Shown here piece by piece: positions 1-7,464 of a stretch of 64,000 nt of DNA. The position numbers and the translations under genes were made by a program. Origin of the DNA: Cellvibrio sp. 79 (lineage in GTDB: Bacteria > Pseudomonadota > Gammaproteobacteria > Pseudomonadales > Cellvibrionaceae); assembly GCA_003056245.1 (NCBI GenBank), contig MVDH01000001.1, positions 1,922,716-1,986,715 on the forward strand, written 5' to 3'. How positions within the stretch are numbered: position 1 is the stretch's first letter; the number at the start of each line of letters is the position of its first letter. The notes under the pieces are model-generated. The model was not told the origin of the DNA and searched no databases. It worked only from the letters and a program-made list of their open reading frames with translations.

Positions 1-352
1 TTTCCTGTGTTGTTGATGAATGGGTTTCCTCAACCAGAAGTAACTCCTGGTTGAGAGTGTCTAGCTGCTGTTCAATGCTGAGTAATTCGAGACTGAGCGC
101 GGCTGTGCGGCGCTGTTTGGAAATACGTTTTTTCAAGTCACGCTCTTGATCAACCGCAATCTTTAGAAATTCGCACAGATCAGGATTGTTTATGTCGCCT
201 TCGGCCTTGGCCATGCGATCACGAACTTCTTGATGAAGCGATTGGAGTTCAGCGGCAGGATGCGAATAGATAATGTCTTTGATGCTGTTCGCTCGCTCTG
301 ACAATTGAGTCATTGCGTGGGCAATAACCTCGCGTGTGATTTGCGCATTCAT
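1..352 (-). CDS. Hypothetical element protein, 3' end outside window
   Basis: The minus-strand frame opens at an ATG at 352-350 that overlaps the TGA stop of the topoisomerase gene (ATGA), so translational coupling is likely. About 117 residues are visible and the gene runs off the left edge. The visible part (MNAQITREVIAHAMTQL...) is charged, rich in Glu, Gln and Leu, and looks helical or coiled-coil. No family is recognised. Its place behind the topoisomerase suggests another gene of the conjugative element. Confidence 0.6.
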   Translation of the reverse strand, partial: MNAQITREVIAHAMTQLSERANSIKDIIYSHPAAELQSLHQEVRDRMAKAEGDINNPDLCEFLKIAVDQERDLKKRISKQRRTAALSLELLSIEQQLDTLNQELLLVEETHSSTTQE

Positions 353-2340
353 GCGTGGCTACTCACTTGAGGCCAGGCAAAAAAGCGGCAATCAGGAAAG
401 CCTGTGCAACCTTTAAATTGCTTACCGGCATTTTTGCCGCTAGTAATATTGCGCAGCACCAATGTGCCTTTTTGACAATCAGGGCATTTATCGCCAATTT
501 TTGCTGGTGTATGTGATGTAGTGCTTTTTGAGTCTGACTTACCACTGGTAGTGGTCTCTTTTTTTGCAGGTATTTTTTTCGCTGATGCTTTTGGTGTAGG
601 TGTCTTATCGCCTTCAAATTGGCTTATTAGCGTTTTCACTTCTTGTGGAATTTCTGCTGCACGAAATTTTTGAATTTCCTGTAACAATGCATCGTAGGCA
701 TGGCTGATGATTGTTAAATAGTCCGCTTTACGGGTAGCGATTTTGTCGAATGATTCTTCAATATCAGCGGTGTATTGATACTCCATAAATGAGAAATAAT
801 TTTTCAGCAAATAAACAACCGCCATGCCCTTTGTTGTCGGTTCGAATTTCAAACTGGCATGGCGTGTGACATAGTTCAGCGTCACTATGCGTTCAATGAC
901 GGTAGCGTAAGTTGATGGTCTGCCAATCGCCAGACGATCCAATTCCTTCACCAAGGTTTTTTCGGTGTACACCAAAGGCGGTTCGGTATGTTTAATATCA
1001 AGCTTGACTGAGACGCACGGAATAGTAGCGCCGACTTTCAGATCCGGGAGTGCTGTTGTTGGTTCTTCATCTTCATCGTCGCTCGTGGAAAGCGATTTGA
1101 TGGCAATGCATTTTTCAGCTGCATTTCGCCAACCAGTCGATTTCACCCGCGTGGAATTAGTTTTGAAAAAATCCATCGCCGCGTTATGAAATTGCACAGT
1201 AGTCAACGTATCTTCACCTGCAACCAATTGTGATTCCAGGGTAACTTTCCATATCCAGGCATACACCTCGCGAAGCCTGGCATCCGTGATTTCAGACCCA
1301 GGCGACAGCAATTTAATATCGGTTACGCGGATACATTCGTGCGCCTGTTGGGCGCTGTCTTTTGCTTTATGGATGGGCGGGTGAGCAGGTAATGGCAAGT
1401 GCTTGCTCTTGGCAAACGACCGTATCTCATCGATAAAGTCTTTTGATATGTGCGGGCTATCGGTTCTGTGGTACGTGATTAGACCGGCTTCAAACAGCGT
1501 CTGTGCGGCTGCCATGGATTGTTTTGTGGTGAGTTTAAGCTTTGTTGCCATCAGCTGCACAAAGGCGCTGGAGGTCAATGGAGCGGGCGGTGATATCTGT
1601 TTGGGCTTATGAGTGACTGAATCCACAATTAAATGCCGGGTGCGATTCTTCACCGTTTCAGCGCGAGAGCGATCCGTCATCAATTGCCCGGACGGCAAAC
1701 CATTCACCCAGGTCGCAGTGAATGCTATATCGGCGTGCCGCAATGATGCGGTAACGCCATAGTGTTCCACAGGTACAAAGGTCTTGATCGCATGATCACG
1801 CTCGACAATCAGGCGGAGTACAACCGATTGGACACGTCCACCGGTAAAAAAATAATTAATCCCGAGGGATTTGAATTTGGCGTTGAGTTCGCGGGTGATC
1901 AGGTACCCAACGTACCGATCCAATACCCGTCGCGCTTCCTGTGCTCTTACCAATGCCCAATCAACTTGGCGTTTATTGGCAATTGCCGCCTGCAGGGCTT
2001 TCTTTGAAATTTCATCAAAGGTGATGCGCGATATTTTGGATTTATGCGCGGTACCTAGCAGGTTGACCACATGGCCTGCTATTGCTTCGCCTTCGCGATC
2101 CAGATCTGTGGCCACATAGATCGTAGTGGCTTTTTTAGCGGTATTATTTAACTGGGTGGCAATCTTGCGTTTGTCCGCAATGGTTTCCCATTGCGGTTTG
2201 TGGTTGGGCGGTTCCACGCCCATGGAATCCTTCGGTAGATCTTTAAAATGTCCGAGGGTTGCTTCAATGATAAAGTCGGGGAAATATCCCCGCATTTTCT
2301 TTGCTTTTGCGGGGCTTTCAACGATCAGTAAGTTAGGCAT
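349..2340 (-). CDS. Type IA DNA topoisomerase of the conjugative element
   Basis: At 663 aa it has the type IA architecture. An N-terminal TOPRIM domain starts IVESPAKAK and carries the metal-binding DLDREGE motif (about residues 79-85). The catalytic tyrosine is Tyr290 in LITYHRTDS, slightly different from the common YMRTDS. A Lys/Ser/Thr-rich linker precedes one C-terminal zinc ribbon (CPDC at 619-622, second pair at 645 and 651). It should relax or decatenate DNA by single-strand passage. Elements of the SPI-7/PFGI-1 class carry such a gene, usually called topB, near ssb; the N-terminus here reads more like TopA, so I give no symbol. Its start lies 23 bp downstream of the ssb stop. Confidence 0.93.
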   Translation of the reverse strand: MPNLLIVESPAKAKKMRGYFPDFIIEATLGHFKDLPKDSMGVEPPNHKPQWETIADKRKIATQLNNTAKKATTIYVATDLDREGEAIAGHVVNLLGTAHKSKISRITFDEISKKALQAAIANKRQVDWALVRAQEARRVLDRYVGYLITRELNAKFKSLGINYFFTGGRVQSVVLRLIVERDHAIKTFVPVEHYGVTASLRHADIAFTATWVNGLPSGQLMTDRSRAETVKNRTRHLIVDSVTHKPKQISPPAPLTSSAFVQLMATKLKLTTKQSMAAAQTLFEAGLITYHRTDSPHISKDFIDEIRSFAKSKHLPLPAHPPIHKAKDSAQQAHECIRVTDIKLLSPGSEITDARLREVYAWIWKVTLESQLVAGEDTLTTVQFHNAAMDFFKTNSTRVKSTGWRNAAEKCIAIKSLSTSDDEDEEPTTALPDLKVGATIPCVSVKLDIKHTEPPLVYTEKTLVKELDRLAIGRPSTYATVIERIVTLNYVTRHASLKFEPTTKGMAVVYLLKNYFSFMEYQYTADIEESFDKIATRKADYLTIISHAYDALLQEIQKFRAAEIPQEVKTLISQFEGDKTPTPKASAKKIPAKKETTTSGKSDSKSTTSHTPAKIGDKCPDCQKGTLVLRNITSGKNAGKQFKGCTGFPDCRFFAWPQVSSHA

Positions 2341-2362
2341 CCAGGGGCGTCCTTATTCTTGA

Positions 2363-2839
2363 TTATTCTGGTATGTCGTCGGCATAGTCATGCGGTATTT
2401 GCTGATTCGCATAGTCATAACTATCACCACCAGAATTTCCGTTAGCGTTACCCTTGCGCTCGGCATAAATAATTTTTTCAATGCCCAAGGGTACAATCGC
2501 GACTACATCAGCTGAGATCACGGTAGTGGTGCGCTCTTGGCCCGCGTATTCACCTTTGGTGGCGGTAAACGTTTCTTGGCTCTGAGAGCCTGCAACATAT
2601 ACGCGAGCGCCTTTAACTAAATGATCATTAAAAATTTCTGCGCGCTTCCCCCAAATTTCTACCTTTCCCCAAAAACCACCGGAATCTTCATATTGGTTGG
2701 TTTGTTGATTTAATTTATCGACGTTGAATCGCACTGAAAATTTCAATACCGGTTTCTGCTCTGTGCCATTTTTTATTGGTACATAAGAAAGTGTTGGTGC
2801 ACTTCCCAAATTACCTTCGCCCGCAAAATAATTTCCCAT
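2363..2839 (-). CDS. ssb: Single-stranded DNA-binding protein
   Basis: At 158 aa it has an OB-fold-like N-terminal region (MGNYFAGEGNLGSAPTL..., then FSVRFNVDKLN and GFWGKVEIWGKRAEIF), a Gly/Asn/Ser-rich middle and an acidic tip ending DDIPE. That resembles the DDDIPF tip of bacterial SSB, but with Glu in place of the terminal Phe. The family coats single-stranded DNA during replication and transfer. The position next to the topoisomerase gene matches element-borne ssb genes; the altered tip may change partner binding, which is inference. Confidence 0.88.
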   Translation of the reverse strand: MGNYFAGEGNLGSAPTLSYVPIKNGTEQKPVLKFSVRFNVDKLNQQTNQYEDSGGFWGKVEIWGKRAEIFNDHLVKGARVYVAGSQSQETFTATKGEYAGQERTTTVISADVVAIVPLGIEKIIYAERKGNANGNSGGDSYDYANQQIPHDYADDIPE

Positions 2840-3134
2840 AGGGTATGCCTCATTGATCAGTGAATTCGTGACTGAAAAGCGGCTGCATCATTCCTTAAAT
2901 GAAAACAGTAGAACAGTCAGAAAATGAGCTCCGCCTGTGCAAATAAAAAAGGCGCTCAACGAGCGCCAAAGTATGATGTTTCGTGTGTTGCATGAGAGAC
3001 GTTGAAGGTTCCAGCAACACAGATATTGTATGAAGAGATTTAAATGAAATCCGCAATCAAATTGTATGCAGGTTGTGCAGCAATATTTAAATTTTGTGGG
3101 CGATTGTTAATGCGGTTTAACTTTTCTTTAAAAT
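2840..3134. other. Non-coding gap upstream of ssb
   Basis: This is about 295 bp between two minus-strand genes. It is AT-rich near 3050-3134, holds one clear hairpin terminator (2951-2967), and probably the ssb promoter. I found no convincing ORF with a ribosome-binding site on either strand. Confidence 0.5.
2945..2967 (-). terminator. Rho-independent terminator
   Basis: GGCGCTC (2951-2957) and GAGCGCC (2961-2967) form a 7-bp stem with a 3-nt loop. On the minus strand the stem is followed by a run of T (AAAAAA at 2945-2950 on the plus strand). It lies downstream of the ParB-HTH-like gene and upstream of ssb, so it probably separates the two transcription units. Confidence 0.75.
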
Positions 3135-3659
3135 CTAAAAATCGTCTAGTGTTTTGCCATTGCCAATTCTATCGGCGATCACGTCGTACATATCCAAATC
3201 GGCATAACGAATCAGCCATACACCGGCTTTTGGATTGTGTTTATCAGGCTTGATGGTGATATCCAAACCCGATATGCCTGAGTAGAGTTCGCTTTGCCTT
3301 TCCAATTCGGCTGTTAATTTTTTGTCAGTGCTATCTTTCAATTTATTACGAAAGCCGTTAACGCTTGTGCCTTTGGCAATCGTATCTCTAGCGGCCTTCT
3401 CCTGTTTTTTTTCGTCCAGTGAGGCAATAGCCCTAGCCATCGAAAATGTAATTCTTCCCGCTTGGAATAGGCTCATCACCTCCGGTACCAAGTTGCGATA
3501 TACCCGAAGGTAATGCCGTACCTGGTAATCACGTATTTCTGTTTCCTTTGAGATTATTGCGTTTTTAATCCCGGCATCAGCCAGCTGACCGATGAGGTTT
3601 ACTTTCACCCGGCAGTCGTTACTTTGTTTGAGCTGAATTAACCAGGCTTGTGTTTGCAT
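3135..3659 (-). CDS. ParB-type HTH-like protein of the element
   Basis: At 174 aa it has a central segment (about residues 34-85) that reads like the ParB/KorB helix-turn-helix region: ISKETEIRDYQVRHYLRV, then VMSLFQAGRITFSMARAIASL, which resembles the ParB pattern of a Gly-[KR]-[LI]-[ST] turn followed by an A-R-A helix. It lacks the N-terminal ParB nuclease-like domain, so it is more likely a DNA-binding regulator than a full partition protein. The C-terminal part is unassigned. It is followed by a terminator at 2945-2967. Confidence 0.6.
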   Translation of the reverse strand: MQTQAWLIQLKQSNDCRVKVNLIGQLADAGIKNAIISKETEIRDYQVRHYLRVYRNLVPEVMSLFQAGRITFSMARAIASLDEKKQEKAARDTIAKGTSVNGFRNKLKDSTDKKLTAELERQSELYSGISGLDITIKPDKHNPKAGVWLIRYADLDMYDVIADRIGNGKTLDDF

Positions 3660-3720
3660 AGAGCAGATGAATTAATTAATTTTTTTCAGCAATTAGAGTG
3701 GATATGAATTTTATAATGGT

Positions 3721-4212
3721 TCACAAATTAGTTGGTGCTTCTGAATTTTTTTTCTTCCCAAGGTTCACCTGTACAAAGGTTAAGTATTCACCAGTTTCCT
3801 GTGATTTATGTGCGCGCTCCACAACCACACCTTGCCATATGTCGCTTGGCGTTAATCCGCCAATATCCATATTGAAATTCTCCAAAAAAAACTGACGGGC
3901 GGTGTGCACGCGGCGATTATGTTTGGGGAAGTTCCAAGGCTTGCGTAAATAGATTAGATAGGCAGTGGCGAGGGTGAAAATGACAGCAGCAAATGGCCAT
4001 ATCAATTCGGTGACAGTGGAATAGGGCGCATTATCTGGTGTTGTTAGCGATACAAGGTAAAGCAGCACCGCCATTGATAGGTATACAAAAGTAAACAGAA
4101 TTCCAAGTAGGGATTCTCTACGCGCTGAAAGATCCTGCATGTAGTTGAATAAGATGTTTTGATCCGCTTCCGGTAAATGGCTTAGATCGGCCTTGGTGAG
4201 TCGGTTGTTCAT
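3721..4212 (-). CDS. Predicted inner-membrane protein, two TM segments
   Basis: At 163 aa it has two hydrophobic stretches, about residues 36-57 (LLGILFTFVYLSMAVLLYLV) and 70-88 (LIWPFAAVIFTLATAYLIY). They are followed by a basic patch (RKPWNFPKHNRRVH) and a soluble C-terminal half of about 65 residues. The start lies 10 bp downstream of the DnaT-like gene's stop, so it is probably in the same transcript. No family is recognised. Confidence 0.6.
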   Translation of the reverse strand: MNNRLTKADLSHLPEADQNILFNYMQDLSARRESLLGILFTFVYLSMAVLLYLVSLTTPDNAPYSTVTELIWPFAAVIFTLATAYLIYLRKPWNFPKHNRRVHTARQFFLENFNMDIGGLTPSDIWQGVVVERAHKSQETGEYLTFVQVNLGKKKNSEAPTNL

Positions 4213-4221
4213 TATTATTCC

Positions 4222-5013
4222 TCATCGTGTATGTTTAAAGATCGGAGAATCCGCCCAGCTTCTGTCGAGCAAATTTTCCAGTAATGGTATATCCCGAGTA
4301 CTGCGCGGACGTATCGAATGCACGTTGCATCCTTTGATTTTGGCAGCATCAAATTGTTTGGCCCATTTGAATTTTGCATGCTGAATAAATTTGGTATTCC
4401 AGGAGGGATAACAGCGTTGTGTTTCCTTCCAGTACAAAATAAATTCCGGTACCAGCTTATTGATAAATGCATCGTCCATGTTTGCATGCCGCAATATTTC
4501 CACCGCTTCGTTGCATGGTTGCCAATCACAAGTAATCGGTGTTGCAGTTACTCCCGACTGGGGAAGGTTGTTAAATCTGCTCCACTGATTCTTGACATGT
4601 TGGATAAATTTTCCGTTCCAGGATGCTTCCGAAACACCTCGCTCGATCCAGTAAATCACAAACTCCGGTACAGCATCTTCTGCAAATGCCTGATTGATTC
4701 CTAAAATGGTTGTAACCAGGATCATCGTGTCTTCGCTGGGACGCCATGAGTGAGTCATTCGTGTTAGTGGCGATTTAAGTGCACCTGAGAGTGAATCAGC
4801 TGCAGTCGATTCTGACGTGGTGGGTTTGCTTCTCCAGCGAGCTACGACGTATTTAATAAACAATGAATCATGGTTAGCAGATTGCAATTCGAATTCAGTT
4901 TTAAAGGCGACCACTTGTTCCTGGATGTATTGCGCAGGAATCGCAAACTCTCGAATGCGTTCAACTAGTGCTGTATCAGGTTGCCAGTTAGCTGTAGTGT
5001 AAGATCTGGTCAT
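4222..5013 (-). CDS. Protein with three tandem DnaT-like ssDNA-binding domains
   Basis: Three related units are visible, at about residues 9-60, 89-144 and 163-217 of the 263-aa product. Units 2 and 3 are close copies of the DnaT C-terminal pattern: W-x-P at the start, then VPEFVIYW or VPEFILYW, then SWNxKFIQH and a closing W. Unit 1 is more diverged. DnaT-type domains bind single-stranded DNA and help load the replicative helicase, so a role in element replication is likely (inference). The ATG at 5013 is preferred over an in-frame GTG at 5022. A GTGTC...GACAC palindrome lies about 70 bp upstream. Confidence 0.75.
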   Translation of the reverse strand: MTRSYTTANWQPDTALVERIREFAIPAQYIQEQVVAFKTEFELQSANHDSLFIKYVVARWRSKPTTSESTAADSLSGALKSPLTRMTHSWRPSEDTMILVTTILGINQAFAEDAVPEFVIYWIERGVSEASWNGKFIQHVKNQWSRFNNLPQSGVTATPITCDWQPCNEAVEILRHANMDDAFINKLVPEFILYWKETQRCYPSWNTKFIQHAKFKWAKQFDAAKIKGCNVHSIRPRSTRDIPLLENLLDRSWADSPIFKHTR

Positions 5014-5077
5014 AGTTCCCACTTGTGTTCACTGTCTTGATGTTGTCACTCTAATTCATGACCTAACAGGTTTAATT

Positions 5078-5093
5078 CGTGTCCCGAGACACG
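5078..5093. promoter_or_regulatory. Palindromic operator candidate, copy 1
   Basis: CGTGTCCCGAGACACG has perfect 6-bp arms CGTGTC/GACACG around a 4-bp centre. The same site, with AATTA on one side, recurs in the opposite orientation at 7223-7238. Both copies sit just upstream of minus-strand element genes, as expected of a shared regulator-binding site. Confidence 0.55.
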
Positions 5094-5153
5094 TTTTATC
5101 AAACACATACTCCCGGATTTCTTCATCTCGCATTGCGTCAATGTGTCTAAACG

Positions 5154-5411
5154 TTATTCCTTCTCGGGGGATCCATAATGTGAACGGTATTGCCCATGCT
5201 CCGCGCAATCGGCGACCAATCCCATCATGGTGAGTAATTGACGTTCCCATGCTCCAGGTCTGCGGCTACCGTCTGCAACTGACATCAACACGAAGCCCAC
5301 CAAATCCTCCACACATTCCATTGGACTTGGTGCTCCATGCTTCTTGTGTAAGGCCACCATGTATTCCAATTCCTTAAGTACTTCCGGATGTATCTCAACA
5401 GTCGTTGCCAT
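5154..5411 (-). CDS. Small hypothetical element protein
   Basis: This is an 85-aa ORF beginning MATTVEIHPEVLKELEYM. The ATG at 5411 has GAGG at a good distance upstream and is preferred to a TTG 36 bp earlier. The N-terminus looks like a short strand followed by a helix, as in ribbon-helix-helix or other small DNA-binding proteins, but I cannot assign a family. It is expressed in the same direction as its element neighbours. Confidence 0.6.
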   Translation of the reverse strand: MATTVEIHPEVLKELEYMVALHKKHGAPSPMECVEDLVGFVLMSVADGSRRPGAWERQLLTMMGLVADCAEHGQYRSHYGSPEKE

Positions 5412-5450
5412 AACTACCTCGGTGACAGATTTAAAAGGAGTTTTCAAAAA

Positions 5451-6110
5451 TCATGAGTACAACTGGTTCAACACATCAGTCAGTTCCTGGCTGCCAGGCA
5501 ATGCTTTAAACAAGCGACGTGACAACTTCTCAGCTTCCTTTGCAACATCATCCGGATAGCGAGATTCCTCACTCACTGAGTTCAGATCCAGAATCGTTTT
5601 ACGGAGGGACTTCACCGAATTGTTCAACGTCACCCGGACAACATCGTAGCCAGCCAGCACTTCGTAATAGTCAGGGGTTTGTTTATTCACATATTCCCGT
5701 ACGGTGGAGTAGTGATCATGCTGTGGATTAAACGCATGAATGCGCGCTGTGTTTCCATAACCGTGTGCTACTGCAAAATCCCGTCTGGCTCGCCACTCCA
5801 ACACCATGGGGCGTTTGGTGTGTTCAAACGATAATTCACTGGCTGGCAATTGCTTAACGTTATCAATTTCGATATTCAAAATTTTCGTTCGCAAGTTGGT
5901 AGCCAAATACAATTCAATGCATTCCGATCCGGCGGTTTCCCGACTGAGTCGTTGCTGGGTTTCCAAATCTTTCATCGCGTTCTGCACCAGCTGCATTTTG
6001 CGCAGCACTGTGCGAATCTTGTCAGAGAGTCCCGCCTCCCCCTTACCCATTAAAAGGCCTTTTAAAGCATCGGCGGCCACTTGATTATTCACATGTTGCG
6101 AAGAAGCCAT
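5451..6110 (-). CDS. Element protein, possibly DUF3158-like
   Basis: This is a 219-aa protein from the ATG at 6110 (MASSQHVNN...), which has AAGGTG just upstream; an in-frame start at 6161 lacks a good site. Segments such as ALKGLLMGKGE near the N-terminus and LEWRARRDFA in the middle recall the DUF3158 proteins that neighbour PFL_4669-type genes in these elements. That assignment is from memory of the family pattern and is tentative. Function is unknown. Confidence 0.5.
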   Translation of the reverse strand: MASSQHVNNQVAADALKGLLMGKGEAGLSDKIRTVLRKMQLVQNAMKDLETQQRLSRETAGSECIELYLATNLRTKILNIEIDNVKQLPASELSFEHTKRPMVLEWRARRDFAVAHGYGNTARIHAFNPQHDHYSTVREYVNKQTPDYYEVLAGYDVVRVTLNNSVKSLRKTILDLNSVSEESRYPDDVAKEAEKLSRRLFKALPGSQELTDVLNQLYS

Positions 6111-6192
6111 ATTCACACCTTGCTGCGTTTTAAAGTATTCATTGTCATTACAGGCTTTCATGAAATCAGCATTTTATTAGTGTAAAAAACGC

Positions 6193-7155
6193 TCAATTTG
6201 TTTGAGCGTTTTCGGGTGCATCTTGCTGTATTTCTTGCTGTGAAGGTTGGGGCTTGGTTTTGGCTGACGGTTGTGCGCTTTTCGTTGAGAGATATTTTTC
6301 CAAATCCGGACTGCGTGGCGCGATAGAGGCGCGCTTGGTGCCTTCCATCACCTCATCCTCAATCACCAGGCGATTATTTTTCTTTTCCAGATACTGGCCT
6401 TGGGCACGTTTAGCTACCTTGGTATTTTTGCGGATATCGTCGCGTGTAACATTGGTGAATACCCAGCGATTTACTTCTTCAAACAGATTCCGCATGGCTC
6501 GCCCGGAATCCGTAATCACATCATTCCATTCAGCATCACCGATAAATCCCACATGGTGAGCAGTTAATCCCAAGCGCACGATCTTGTCGTATTGCAACAA
6601 CAGCAAGACTGAACGGTAAGCCCAAGGTGAATGAAAATTGAGAGGAATTTCCAGCGGCTCGGTACAGGTCTGCACATCCACTTCAAAACCTTCCAAACCT
6701 TCAATCAATTCACTCAATGCTTTCTCGCGCTCATCGAGCAACACTTTGGTTCGCTTGTGAGCTGCTTCAATTTCAACTAGGCATTGATCCGCATAAGGAT
6801 CGTCGTTCTTCGCTGCTGTCCAAATCAAACCCGCCTGACGGGCAAAGAGTGACATGCCCACAATTTGACGAATGTTCTTGGCGCGATCACCGCGACGACC
6901 ACGAAACAAATTAATGGCGAGGTGCGTGTGCAGTTTCAATGTGGCACCCATCTGCATTGATGGAGGCAAGTTCACTGGGCGTTCGGAAGGCTCACCAGAA
7001 AGCCCTGGCTGGTTACGACGCGCTGCACGTCCTTTGGGTGTTTCTTTTTGTGCGGTCGGTGAAAACATCCGATCAAGATTGTTCAGTAAGTTGGTGTCTT
7101 GTGTGGTGGCGTTCGCTCCTTCCGCATCCACAACATGTGATTCATTGGTTGTCAT
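6193..7155 (-). CDS. AcaB/PFL_4669-type integrating conjugative element protein
   Basis: This 320-aa protein matches the PFL_4669 (TIGR03761) pattern of SPI-7/PFGI-1 elements: LKLHTHLAINLFRGR, then LIWTAAKNDDPYAD, PLEIPLNFHSPWAYRSVLLLLQYD, LTAHHVGF, and FTNVTRDDIR near residue 235. The C-terminal 70 residues are Pro/Gln/Ser-rich and likely disordered. The family is also described as AcaB-like regulators; the role in this element is not shown by the sequence. Upstream lie a GTGTC palindrome and a triple TTCGAA palindrome cluster, so this gene probably heads a transcription unit. Confidence 0.75.
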   Translation of the reverse strand: MTTNESHVVDAEGANATTQDTNLLNNLDRMFSPTAQKETPKGRAARRNQPGLSGEPSERPVNLPPSMQMGATLKLHTHLAINLFRGRRGDRAKNIRQIVGMSLFARQAGLIWTAAKNDDPYADQCLVEIEAAHKRTKVLLDEREKALSELIEGLEGFEVDVQTCTEPLEIPLNFHSPWAYRSVLLLLQYDKIVRLGLTAHHVGFIGDAEWNDVITDSGRAMRNLFEEVNRWVFTNVTRDDIRKNTKVAKRAQGQYLEKKNNRLVIEDEVMEGTKRASIAPRSPDLEKYLSTKSAQPSAKTKPQPSQQEIQQDAPENAQTN

Positions 7156-7463
7156 AAAAACTCCATCAATGTTGAGTGAAAAAGTGATTGTTGGTTTAAA
7201 ACGTTTTGCATTTACTTAAAAGCGTGTCTCGGGACACGAATTACCAGCAATATTGCTTGCCAAAGGTGGGTCGCCGACCCAACTCAATTTCACTGTTCGG
7301 GTTACGTCCCAAAGTTCGAAAGCCTTTCGAACTTAACGCATCCCCTAGGCTTCGATCAGCGCTCGAACTCCAATGCAGTTCTAAGTTGTTTGAAACTTCG
7401 AAAGGCTTTCGAATTCAATCGCACTATCTTTGTCACTCCAAAAAAGTTCGAAAGGCTTTCGAA
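7156..7463. promoter_or_regulatory. Palindrome-rich control region of the element
   Basis: This 308-bp stretch has no gene on the minus strand. It holds a GTGTC palindrome (7223-7238), a 15-bp palindrome TGGGTCGCCGACCCA (7267-7281), and three TTCGAAAG(G/C)CTTTCGAA palindromes (7315-7331, 7397-7413, 7447-7463). It probably contains the promoter of the PFL_4669-type gene and protein-binding sites for replication or partition control. A plus-strand ORF over this region looks like a chance product of the palindromes. Confidence 0.6.
7223..7238. promoter_or_regulatory. Palindromic operator candidate, copy 2
   Basis: CGTGTCTCGGGACACG is followed by AATTA on the plus strand. It is the inverted twin of the site at 5078-5093 and lies about 70 bp upstream of the PFL_4669-type gene start. 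Confidence 0.55.
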
Positions 7464-7464
7464 C
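7314..7464. repeat. Three TTCGAA-type palindromes (parS-like or operator cluster)
   Basis: Three 17-bp palindromes of sequence TTCGAAAGSCTTTCGAA lie at 7315-7331, 7397-7413 and 7447-7463. The first and third extend to GTTCG...CGAAC, and the third touches the stop codon of the STY4528-type gene. Perfect clustered palindromes near parAB in an integrating element are typical of ParB-binding centromere sites. Binding by the ParB at 9347-10930 is inference. Confidence 0.65.

Noticed and set aside
5056-5250. Minus-strand 64-aa frame between the DnaT-like and small hypothetical genes
   Set aside because: It overlaps the supported 85-aa gene in another frame, lacks a ribosome-binding site, and runs through the GTGTC operator.
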